From Microvirga terricola (GTDB taxonomy: Bacteria; Pseudomonadota; Alphaproteobacteria; Rhizobiales; Beijerinckiaceae): DNA of 64,000 bases. Below, one piece after another: positions 27,100 to 34,543 of this stretch. Made by a program: the position numbers and the translations under genes. Position 1 is the first letter of the stretch, and each line of letters begins with the position of its first letter. The stretch spans positions 496,001-560,000 of the forward strand of contig NZ_JAATJS010000002.1 of assembly GCF_011777495.1 (NCBI RefSeq), written 5' to 3'. The notes under the pieces were generated by a model. The model was not told the origin of the DNA, did no database searches, and saw nothing but the letters and a program-made list of their open reading frames with translations.

Positions 27100-27246
27100 C
27101 TAGGCGAGGGCATCCATGCTCTGCTGTTTGGCGTTTCGCCGGTCTAGCTGTCGCAGCTCTCGTTCATTCGCTTTCGCCACACGCTTCCCCGAACCGTCGA
27201 GACACATCACCCACCGCGCGGTTGCCTCGGATGACGCTTCCGCCAT
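27100..27246 (-). CDS. possible small protein (48 residues)
   Basis: An open frame from ATG 27246 to TAG 27100 reads MAEASSEATARWVMCLDGSG and then a strongly basic and polar part with KRVAKANERELRQL. GGAAAG lies about 13 bases upstream. The start codon lies inside the right arm of the 12-bp hairpin at 27222-27255. The amphipathic, charged composition looks protein-like, but there is no recognised family. It could equally be a chance frame. Confidence 0.3.
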   Translation of the reverse strand: MAEASSEATARWVMCLDGSGKRVAKANERELRQLDRRNAKQQSMDALA

Positions 27247-27255
27247 CCGAGGCAA
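27222..27255. terminator. 12-bp perfect stem-loop between Coq7-like and flotillin genes
   Basis: TTGCCTCGGATG (27222-27233) pairs without mismatch with CATCCGAGGCAA (27244-27255) over a 10-base loop. It lies between the convergent Coq7-like gene (end 27091) and flotillin gene (end 27292) and probably ends transcription for both, although no long T-run follows. Confidence 0.55.
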
Positions 27256-27291
27256 AGTCTTTCCGTCGGTCAGCGGCGCGACGCAGCCGGA

Positions 27292-28992
27292 CTAGACAGT
27301 CTTGCTCGCTTCCGGCCGTGCGGACCCGGCGCCGTCGGCCTTGATGGGTTCTTGTCCGGTGACCGATCCCAGCAGGGTGTCGATGGCGTTGCCGCCGCCC
27401 GCAAATCCTGCCTCTGCCAAGATCGTATTCACGATCGGCTTGTTGGCCTGCAGGGACAGGAGCTGAGCGGCCAGTCCATCGCCAAGGCCGAGCCCGCCAT
27501 TTTCGGAATTTCCTTTCCCGTTGACCAAGCCCCCCGTGTCGAAAATCCGGATGTCCTTGATCTTCTCGATCGGCTTCACCGCTTCGGCGAGAGCCGACGG
27601 GATGACGCGGATGCGCTCGCGCGCCAGTTCGAACTCGATGATGGCAGCGGACAGCTTGTTGCGGGCTTCCGTCATCGCGGCCTCGGCCTCAGCCTGGGCT
27701 GCGCCCTTCTCGCGGATCGCTTCGGCTTCGATCTTGGCGGCGTCGGCTTCAGCGAGAGCGATGGTTTTGATGGCCTGAGCCTTGCTGTCGGCGGCATCCT
27801 TTTCCGCCTGCGCCGCGACGACCACGTTCGTCGCCTCGGTCTGCGCCTCCTGCTCGGCGGCGATGACGGCGATGCGCTTCTGACGCTCGGCGATTTCGAC
27901 CTCGCGAGCGGTGGCGACTTTTTCATCGGCCGAGACTGCAAGGGCCTCCGCCGCCTTCGCGGCCGCCTTGGCTTCCGACTCCTCGCGGCTCTTGTTGGCG
28001 ACGGTGATGGCGCTTTCCTGAGCGACGATCTGGACGTCGCGCTTCGCCTCCAGTTCCGATTGCTGGACGGCGCGGCTTGCCACGATGTTGGCGTTCTCCT
28101 TGATCCGCTTCGCTTCAGCTTCGCGCTCCGCAATGGCAAGTTCGGAGGCGATTCTTGCAGTCTCCTCAGCCTGGCGGGCGGCGGCTTCCTTCTCGGCCTG
28201 TTCGGCGCGCGTCTTCGCGGTGGCGTTGGCGATATCGCGCTGCTGGGCGAGTTCCGCCTCCTTGGAGGCGCGGTCGATCTCGAGCTTGCGCTGAAGCGCC
28301 TCGCGGTCCTTTTCCGCAATGGCGACTTCCGTATCGCGCACAACCTCGTTGCGCTCCTTCTTGCGCTGCTCGGTGATCTTCGTCAGGGTTGCAAGACCTT
28401 CGGCGTCGAAGCTGTTGTTCGGGTTGAAGTGCTTGATGTCGGTCTGATCGAGGCGAGTCAGTGAGACGCTTTCGAGTTCGAGACCGTTGGAGGTGAGGTC
28501 GGCCGCGACCGTCTCCTGCACGGCTTTCACGAACTCCGTGCGCTTTTCCTGAAGATCGTTCAGGGACATCGTTGCCGCAACCGAGCGGAGCGCATCGACG
28601 AATTTCGCTTCGATGAGCTGACGCAGAGCATCGGCATTGTTGGTGCGGTCGCCGAGGGTCTGGGCCGCAAGCGCGATGGAATCGGCTTCCGGGCGGACGC
28701 GCACGTAGAATTCCGCGCCGATATCGACGCGCATTCTGTCCCGCGTGATGAGGGCGTCGCCTTCACCGCGGCGGACTTCGAGGCGCAGGGTGTTGAGAAC
28801 GACCCACGCGATGGAGTGAAAGACCGGCAGCACGATGGAGCCGCCGTCGAGCACGACCTTCTTGCCGCCGAGGCCGGTGCGGACATAGGCCTGGTCGCGG
28901 GTCGAACGCTTGTAGAGGATGCCGATCACCACGCCGATGCCGATGATGGCAACAAGGCCGAGGATGACCGGGATGACGATGCCGTTGAGCAT
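27292..28992 (-). CDS. flotillin-like (YqiK-type) SPFH membrane protein
   Basis: 566 residues. One N-terminal membrane segment (residues 5-27) is followed by an SPFH/band-7 domain (to about 215: LNTLRLEVRRGEGDALITRD; ELESVSLTRLDQTDIKHFNP) and a very long Ala/Glu-rich coiled coil (220-440). The C-terminus is Gly-rich. This is the bacterial flotillin/YqiK layout; such proteins form oligomers in membrane microdomains and are linked to envelope stress. GGAG seven bases before ATG 28992 fixes the start. It is third in an operon after a PspA-domain fusion and a YqiJ-like protein. Confidence 0.93.
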   Translation of the reverse strand: MLNGIVIPVILGLVAIIGIGVVIGILYKRSTRDQAYVRTGLGGKKVVLDGGSIVLPVFHSIAWVVLNTLRLEVRRGEGDALITRDRMRVDIGAEFYVRVRPEADSIALAAQTLGDRTNNADALRQLIEAKFVDALRSVAATMSLNDLQEKRTEFVKAVQETVAADLTSNGLELESVSLTRLDQTDIKHFNPNNSFDAEGLATLTKITEQRKKERNEVVRDTEVAIAEKDREALQRKLEIDRASKEAELAQQRDIANATAKTRAEQAEKEAAARQAEETARIASELAIAEREAEAKRIKENANIVASRAVQQSELEAKRDVQIVAQESAITVANKSREESEAKAAAKAAEALAVSADEKVATAREVEIAERQKRIAVIAAEQEAQTEATNVVVAAQAEKDAADSKAQAIKTIALAEADAAKIEAEAIREKGAAQAEAEAAMTEARNKLSAAIIEFELARERIRVIPSALAEAVKPIEKIKDIRIFDTGGLVNGKGNSENGGLGLGDGLAAQLLSLQANKPIVNTILAEAGFAGGGNAIDTLLGSVTGQEPIKADGAGSARPEASKTV

Positions 28993-29015
28993 GAAAGTTC
29001 TCCGGAAGATGGGCT

Positions 29016-29672
29016 TTAGCTGGTTGGTGTGAGGTCTTTAGGGGCCGGAATGGCCAGGAAGGTCGGACCGTTTCTGTCGACGAGCAGGACGGAAGCGCCT
29101 GTGGGAATTGGGGTCTCGCCTGCGGCGGCCTTGGCCATGAGAAAGTGCCAGTTCCCGTGGGGATCCTGGACCTTGACGCGTCCGGCTGGACCCTGATCGA
29201 GAGGGCCGAGGGTGACCTCGGCAATCCGCCCGACGAGATCCTCGTTCGATACCGCATATGTTTCGTCGCGCGGCACGATGGCGGACACCAGCCGCGTGGT
29301 GGTGCGCGTCGTTGGAGTGGCAACACAGAATGCGATGAGGCTTGCAACGAGTACCGGCAGCGGCGCGAGAAAGCTGATCGCGAGAGTCTGGATGACGAAG
29401 CCCACAGCGGCGAAGGCCGCAAGCCATGTGATGATGAGGATTAGCACCGGCACGCGACCGGCGTTGAGCCAACCCATCAGGCCTCCGAGGGAGCCTGCGC
29501 TCCCGACATCGCCGGGATGGCCGCCATAAACGTCGGGATCGAGGCCCTGCTCGATGAAGAGGCTGAGAGAGAAGCCGACGATCAACGAGGCTGTCTCGAT
29601 CAGAACGAGACCGACCATGATCAGACCTGCAATCGTGAACGGCTGGTAGCTTGCCGAAAGAAGGGTGTCCAT
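29016..29672 (-). CDS. YqiJ-like membrane protein with C-terminal OB-fold (NfeD-type)
   Basis: 218 residues. Three membrane segments (about 13-38, 76-95 and 96-117) precede a soluble beta-rich C-terminus (residues 135-215) with LVGRIAEVTLGPLDQGPAGRVKVQD, given here as the G-R-I and G-R-V-K positions of an NfeD-like OB fold. NfeD/YqiJ proteins pair with flotillins, which is exactly its neighbour 23 bases downstream. GGAG six bases before ATG 29672 fixes the start. Confidence 0.88.
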   Translation of the reverse strand: MDTLLSASYQPFTIAGLIMVGLVLIETASLIVGFSLSLFIEQGLDPDVYGGHPGDVGSAGSLGGLMGWLNAGRVPVLILIITWLAAFAAVGFVIQTLAISFLAPLPVLVASLIAFCVATPTTRTTTRLVSAIVPRDETYAVSNEDLVGRIAEVTLGPLDQGPAGRVKVQDPHGNWHFLMAKAAAGETPIPTGASVLLVDRNGPTFLAIPAPKDLTPTS

Positions 29673-29684
29673 CGAGCGCTCCGG

Positions 29685-30842
29685 TTATTCCTTGGCTTTC
29701 GCTTTGAAGGCTGCGAGCCGCTCCTCGACGGTTTTGTCGCGGTGCATCCGCTCCAGCTCGTTCATCTGAGAGGCGTGAGGATTGCCGCCGGAGGAGGGAA
29801 CGCCGGTGACGCGCGAGATCGCTTCGAGCGAACGAAGCGCCTTGTCCGTGGACGAGGCGGAGCGCGAGGTTCCGTTTCCGGACGATGCGGATGCTTGCTC
29901 CTTCGCAAGAGAGCGCTTCAGTTCCGCAAGACGTGCCTCGCCCTCGCGGCGGGCGGCGATGACCGCCTGAACCGCCCCTTGAGCCTCGTGGATCCGTTCA
30001 CTGACATCCGTGATGGCAACCTGCAGCGCGGTGATCTGTGCTTCGATATCGATTTGCCGTTCGATTCCCGCTTTCGCGAGATCGTCTCGCCCCTCCTTCA
30101 GGGCTGTCGCGATCTTGTCAGACAAGGCCGATAGCTCCGCATCCAATTCGCGCGTGCGGCTTTCGAGTCGGTGCTGCTCGGCGGTGTGCTTGCCGAGCGC
30201 AGCGCGAGCCGATTCCGCTTCGCGGTCGATCTCCCTGATGGCCTGCTCGACCACCGCCACGGGGTCCTTCTGCTCGGCCCTCTCGACCGTCGCATGGGCA
30301 AAGCCCGCGACCAGACGTCCGACACGGGACAGAATGCCTTCGTAAGCCATCGATTTCTCCTCTGCTGAACGGATGACGGGATTGACGCCGACGATGATCT
30401 CGAAGCCGACATCGGTGGGGACGAGGCGGGCAGGGGCGGAACCACGCCAGCCCTCCCCATAACCGGCCACGTCGTAGTGCACGGTCACGCGCCCCTGGAC
30501 CGTGGAGAGAGTCAGGCTTGCGGCGCCTTTGACCGTGTAGAGCTTGTCGTCCAGGGGGATGCCCGGCAGCTCTTCTCCCGAACTGCGCCGGGCCGCGAAA
30601 TCCCGGATTCCGAGCAGAACCAGTTGAGCCGGAAGCTGGGTCTCCGACCGTATCGACTCGTAGGCGAGCTTCTGAAGGCGCACCACGTCGGACTTGATGC
30701 CCTCGCGCTCCGCAATCCCCTCGAGCAGGGTCATCATGGAGCTGTACTGCACGAGCGTCTCGGCAACGGCCTCCAGATCCGCAGGCCTCAGATAGAGGAG
30801 GTAGCGGAGGGTCGACGATGGGACTGAATGCCTCGGTTTCAT
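29685..30842 (-). CDS. PspA/IM30 protein with an extra N-terminal domain
   Basis: 385 residues. Residues about 168-385 are a PspA/IM30 coiled coil (GILSRVGRLVAGFAHATVERA; VVEQAIREIDREAESARAAL). Residues 1-165 form an additional mixed alpha/beta domain (TLRYLLYLRPADLEAVAETL; GIPLDDKLYTVKGAASLTLS) that I do not recognise and that is absent from ordinary PspA. PspA proteins bind stressed inner membrane. First gene of a PspA-fusion / YqiJ / flotillin operon, 12 bases before the next start. A 7-bp palindrome lies just upstream of its start. Confidence 0.88.
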   Translation of the reverse strand: MKPRHSVPSSTLRYLLYLRPADLEAVAETLVQYSSMMTLLEGIAEREGIKSDVVRLQKLAYESIRSETQLPAQLVLLGIRDFAARRSSGEELPGIPLDDKLYTVKGAASLTLSTVQGRVTVHYDVAGYGEGWRGSAPARLVPTDVGFEIIVGVNPVIRSAEEKSMAYEGILSRVGRLVAGFAHATVERAEQKDPVAVVEQAIREIDREAESARAALGKHTAEQHRLESRTRELDAELSALSDKIATALKEGRDDLAKAGIERQIDIEAQITALQVAITDVSERIHEAQGAVQAVIAARREGEARLAELKRSLAKEQASASSGNGTSRSASSTDKALRSLEAISRVTGVPSSGGNPHASQMNELERMHRDKTVEERLAAFKAKAKE

Positions 30843-30854
30843 GTCTCAGATGAT

Positions 30855-30875
30855 AAGTGACTTATTTGGTCACTT
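30855..30875. promoter_or_regulatory. palindrome upstream of the PspA-fusion operon
   Basis: AAGTGAC (30855-30861) and GTCACTT (30869-30875) form a perfect inverted repeat with a 7-base AT-rich spacer, 13-33 bases before the PspA-fusion start. The symmetric half-sites suggest a dimeric repressor or activator operator. The regulator is not known. No sigma-54 promoter is visible nearby. The 218 bases between this operon and the MFS gene hold nothing else I can support. Confidence 0.45.
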
Positions 30876-31060
30876 CAAGGGGTATTGTCATTATTTTCCT
30901 GTGAAGGGCAGGTCTCACGACGGCATCCCGAACTGTCGGCGGATCCGCACCTGCGTGAGCACTCCCACGTTCACGCGTTCGCGATTGGCGATCTGCACCG
31001 GCACAGGCCTGCTGGCGGAGAGAGGTCGCGATAGGAATAAGATTCTGTCTGCCGCTTGAG

Positions 31061-32581
31061 TCACACCGACTTCGTCGAGCGATAGCCGAAGTACCCGCTG
31101 AGAATGGCTGCCAGCGCGCAGATCAAAGCCACGGTGCCGAACCCGGTGACCGTTGCGTGCGCATAAAATTCCGCCACCCGCCCCGAAGCAGATGCATTGA
31201 TGGGAGTTGGTGGAGGGGCGCCGAATGTCGTGTGCCCCAGGATCGCCGCAACCGCCGGATCGGCCGTCATAACGATGCGTTGAAAGCCGAGCACCGCGAC
31301 GGCACCCAGACTGGCGACGGCGATCAAACCGGCGACGCGGGATATGGCGTTGTTGATGCCCGAGGCCACGCCCATCCGGTCTGCGGGAACTGAATTCATC
31401 ACCGTGGTGGAAAGAGGTGCGACGGTGATGCCCATGCCCAATCCCATCAGCGTCATGACGGGAACGATGGCGAACCAGTACCGACCGTCCGCAGCGGCGA
31501 GGGCGAGGAAGCCGAAGCTCACTCCGGTGATAACAGGCCCGATGGTGAGAAGAGGCCGAACGCCGAACCGGTCGGCGAGCGTTCCTCCCAACCGCGAGAG
31601 CAGTGCCATCACAAGGGTGAAGGGCAGAAAGACCGAGCCCGCTCTCGTTGCCGAGTATCCGTGCGCTTCAATGAGCGTCGAAGGGAGAAAGAAGAGCGCA
31701 CCGGCGAGTGCGAAGTAGAGCAGAAGCGTCAAGGCATTGACGCCGGCAAAAGCCGGCACCCGAAAAAGCTCGAGCGGCATCATCGGTGCGTCGGCGCGCT
31801 TTTCGTGCATCACGAATGTGACAAGGAGGACGCCTCCGATCAGAAGAAAGAAAAGATCGAGTCCGCGCGCGCCATTCGCATCGCTGAGAGACGTCAAGCC
31901 GAGCGCTAAGGCACCGAGGCCCGCGACGGCGAGGCTACCGCCAAGCCAATCCATGCCAACCGCATGGAAGGGTGGCACGTCCGGCACCTGTTTCCAACAC
32001 ATCCAAAGAGCGAGCGCGGCGACCGGGACATTGATCCAGAAAATCGCCTGCCACGGACCGATATCGATGAGCCAGCCGCCGAGAATGGGACCGAGAGCTG
32101 CCGCGATCCCTGAGGCCGCCGCCCAGGTTCCGATAGCTCTCCCGCGCTCTTCGGGAAGAAAGTTGGCGCTGATCAGCGCCAACGATCCTGGGATCATCAA
32201 AGCTCCACCAATTCCCTGAACGGTTCGGGCCGCGATCAGCATTTCAGCGGAGTGGGAGAGCCCACACCAGAGAGAGGCGAGGCCGAAGAGGGCGATGCCG
32301 ATCATGAAGACACGCTTCAGACCATAAGCATCGCCGGCCGCGCCGCCCAGCAGGAGGAAGGCGGAAAGCGTCAGCCCATAGGCATTGGTGACCCACTGGA
32401 TCTGCGAAAGCGATGCCGCCAGGCTCTCACGCATCTGCGGCATGGCGACCGTGACCACGGTGCTGTCGATGAAAGCGAGGCTGGACGCGAGAATAGTCGT
32501 CCACACCACATAGGGCTTGGCGGAATCCGGGCAGGGTGGACGCGTCAGACGATGCTTCTCTCGGGCTGTCACCTCGGGCAT
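31061..32581 (-). CDS. MFS multidrug transporter, DHA2 (EmrB/QacA) family
   Basis: 506 residues with fourteen membrane segments. SSLAFIDSTVVTVAMPQM in segment 1, the loop GGAAGDAYGLKRVF and motif C-like GIAAALGPILGGWL in segment 5 are typical DHA2 drug:H+ antiporter marks. ATG 32581 (MPEVTAREKH) has GAGG eight bases upstream; a 40-residue in-frame extension lacks family similarity. Divergent from the cytochrome b561 gene with a 136-base promoter region. Drug range cannot be predicted. Confidence 0.92.
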   Translation of the reverse strand: MPEVTAREKHRLTRPPCPDSAKPYVVWTTILASSLAFIDSTVVTVAMPQMRESLAASLSQIQWVTNAYGLTLSAFLLLGGAAGDAYGLKRVFMIGIALFGLASLWCGLSHSAEMLIAARTVQGIGGALMIPGSLALISANFLPEERGRAIGTWAAASGIAAALGPILGGWLIDIGPWQAIFWINVPVAALALWMCWKQVPDVPPFHAVGMDWLGGSLAVAGLGALALGLTSLSDANGARGLDLFFLLIGGVLLVTFVMHEKRADAPMMPLELFRVPAFAGVNALTLLLYFALAGALFFLPSTLIEAHGYSATRAGSVFLPFTLVMALLSRLGGTLADRFGVRPLLTIGPVITGVSFGFLALAAADGRYWFAIVPVMTLMGLGMGITVAPLSTTVMNSVPADRMGVASGINNAISRVAGLIAVASLGAVAVLGFQRIVMTADPAVAAILGHTTFGAPPPTPINASASGRVAEFYAHATVTGFGTVALICALAAILSGYFGYRSTKSV

Positions 32582-32717
32582 TCCAAGAACCTCAAGTGAT
32601 CGTCGGACCGGGATCTCGCGTCGCACCGCATTGGGGCCGAATCCATAAAGAAGTGATCGGAGGCTGGTGTTAGTTTTGGTAAGATAGGGCTTGTTTGGCA
32701 AGGAAGGATCCTGGGCG

Positions 32718-33566
32718 ATGGAGGTTTCCGATCGCGGACGGGCTCAGTCCGAGAGCAAGCTCATCTACAGACACTCAAGCCTCGTGCGCGTGACGCACTG
32801 GATCAACGTGTTGTGCTTGACTGTTCTGTTGATGAGCGGATTACAGATCTTCAATGCTCATCCGCGCCTCTACTGGGGACAGTACGGCGCCGATAGCGAC
32901 CCTGCCATTGTGTCGCTCGACGCTGAGGAGACTGACGGCAGTGTCCGCGGCGTCACGCGCATCGGTTCTGTCGCGATCCCGACCACCGGCTTTCTGGGCG
33001 CATCGAAGGTCGAGGGGGAACTGACGCCGAGGGGCTTTCCCTCATGGCTGACATTGCCGAGCTATCAGGATCTTGCGACCGGCCGGCGGTGGCACTTTTT
33101 CTTTGCTTGGCTCTTCGTCTTCAACGGCATTTGCTATCTGATTTATAGCTTTTTAAGCGGACATGTCCGTCGCGATCTGAAGCCTGATCGCGATCAGCTC
33201 ACGGCTCGCCATTTCATTCAAGAAATCGCCGACCATGCGCGCCTGAGATTTGCGCGCGGGGATGAGGCGCGCCGCTACAACGCCTTGCAGAAAATGGCCT
33301 ACCTTGTGGTCATTTTCGTCCTCCTACCTCTCATGCTGGCGACCGGTCTCACCATGTCGCCAGGAATCGACGCGGCCCTTCCATGGCTAGTCGATTTCTT
33401 TGGGGGCCGTCAGTCGGCGCGGATGATTCACTTCGTCACCGCCTCTTTGATAGTGGCATTCGTCGCCATTCACATCGCGATGGTGCTGGTATCCGGCGTC
33501 TGGAACAACCTGCGCTCGATGATCACGGGATACTATGTCATCAAGCCGGAAAGGCCGCCGATATGA
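32718..33566 (+). CDS. cytochrome b561-type membrane subunit
   Basis: 282 residues. Four main membrane segments, with candidate heme His in VTHWINVLCLTVLLMSG, RRWHFFFAWLFVFNG, and ARMIHFVTASLIVAFVAIHI. This is the cytochrome b561 (Ni-hydrogenase b-type) fold. Its gene overlaps the next one as ATGA, so it is the membrane electron donor or acceptor of the sulfite-oxidase-fold protein, the role YedZ/MsrQ plays for MsrP. A large periplasmic loop (residues 45-115) is unusual. ATG 32718 is chosen over a TTG at 32691. Confidence 0.88.
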   Translation: MEVSDRGRAQSESKLIYRHSSLVRVTHWINVLCLTVLLMSGLQIFNAHPRLYWGQYGADSDPAIVSLDAEETDGSVRGVTRIGSVAIPTTGFLGASKVEGELTPRGFPSWLTLPSYQDLATGRRWHFFFAWLFVFNGICYLIYSFLSGHVRRDLKPDRDQLTARHFIQEIADHARLRFARGDEARRYNALQKMAYLVVIFVLLPLMLATGLTMSPGIDAALPWLVDFFGGRQSARMIHFVTASLIVAFVAIHIAMVLVSGVWNNLRSMITGYYVIKPERPPI

Positions 33567-34339
33567 GTGGTCTCTTCTCCCGACGCCGCTTTCTCGGATT
33601 GTCGACGATAGGCGCGAGCGCGATGTTCCTCAGCGGGTGTGACCGGCTCGCGCAGAATGAGAAAGTGCGGAACGTCCTCGACATGGCCGAGACTCTGACG
33701 AAAACGACGCAGCGCGCTCTTCTGTCTCAAGGAGCTTTGGCGCGCGAATATCCGGAGGCGGACATCTCTCCCGTGTTTAAGGTCAATGGAACGAGCATGC
33801 CGGATGGGGAGGAATATGCGCGGCTCTTGGAGGGAGGCTTCGCGGATTGGCGGCTCGTCGTGGATGGCCTAGTGCGTCAGCCGTTGAGTCTGTCGCTGGC
33901 AGATCTCAAAAATCTCCCTTCACGGACACAAGTCACGCGGCATGATTGCGTGGAGGGATGGAGCGCCATCGGCAAATGGACGGGTGTTCCCCTTAGCGTC
34001 GTTCTTGAGAAGGTCGGGCTTTTGCCGAGTGCCCGCTATGTCGTGTTCCATTGCGCCGATGATCTCGGACAAACTCTCGGTGGATCGGGCCGCTATTATG
34101 AAAGCCTCGATCTAGTCGACGCTTTCCATCCGCAGACCATTTTGGCCTATGGCATGAATGGGGAAGACCTGCCTGTGGCCCATGGTGCTCCCTTGAGACT
34201 GCGTGTCGAGCGGCAGCTCGGCTACAAGCACGCGAAGTACCTCCTGCGGGTCCAGGCAACCGATAGCTTCGCGGGGATAGAAGGCGGGAAGGGCGGATTC
34301 TGGGAAGACTTTGGTTACGAGTGGTACGCGGGCATTTGA
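33563..34339 (+). CDS. Tat-exported molybdopterin oxidoreductase (sulfite-oxidase fold, MsrP-like)
   Basis: 258 residues. The twin-Arg signal SRRRFLGLS is followed by a hydrophobic stretch and a lipobox LSGC (C26). C129 in RHDCVEGWSAIGKW is the expected molybdenum ligand. The domain is the oxidoreductase molybdopterin-binding fold of sulfite oxidase and MsrP. MsrP reduces oxidised methionine in periplasmic proteins, but here the lipoprotein anchor and b561 partner differ from msrPQ, so the substrate is open. The ATG at 33563 overlaps the upstream stop. Confidence 0.9.
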   Translation: MSGLFSRRRFLGLSTIGASAMFLSGCDRLAQNEKVRNVLDMAETLTKTTQRALLSQGALAREYPEADISPVFKVNGTSMPDGEEYARLLEGGFADWRLVVDGLVRQPLSLSLADLKNLPSRTQVTRHDCVEGWSAIGKWTGVPLSVVLEKVGLLPSARYVVFHCADDLGQTLGGSGRYYESLDLVDAFHPQTILAYGMNGEDLPVAHGAPLRLRVERQLGYKHAKYLLRVQATDSFAGIEGGKGGFWEDFGYEWYAGI

Positions 34340-34410
34340 CGGTACCGCTTCCGCGGTCAGTGAGGCGGAATCGCTTCAGGCATGCGCGCATGCAACCTGT
34401 CGGAATGTTT

Positions 34411-34495
34411 CGCAATTAAAGACAAATCAAAAGTAATAATTATACTATAACATGGCGACTAATTATCCTAATATTGTAATTATTTCAATTGACTC
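34411..34495. promoter_or_regulatory. AT-rich promoter patch upstream of the RTX gene
   Basis: This stretch is mostly A and T (runs such as AATAATTATACTATAA and AATATTGTAATTATTT) in otherwise GC-rich DNA. It ends about 50 bases before the RTX start. It likely holds the RTX promoter and may be a target for an AT-binding silencer such as MucR or an H-NS-like protein; that last point is inference. Confidence 0.45.
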
Positions 34496-34543
34496 CAAGG
34501 CATCGTTCGAATTCATGTCGCCTCATGATTTCGGGGCGCTGGC

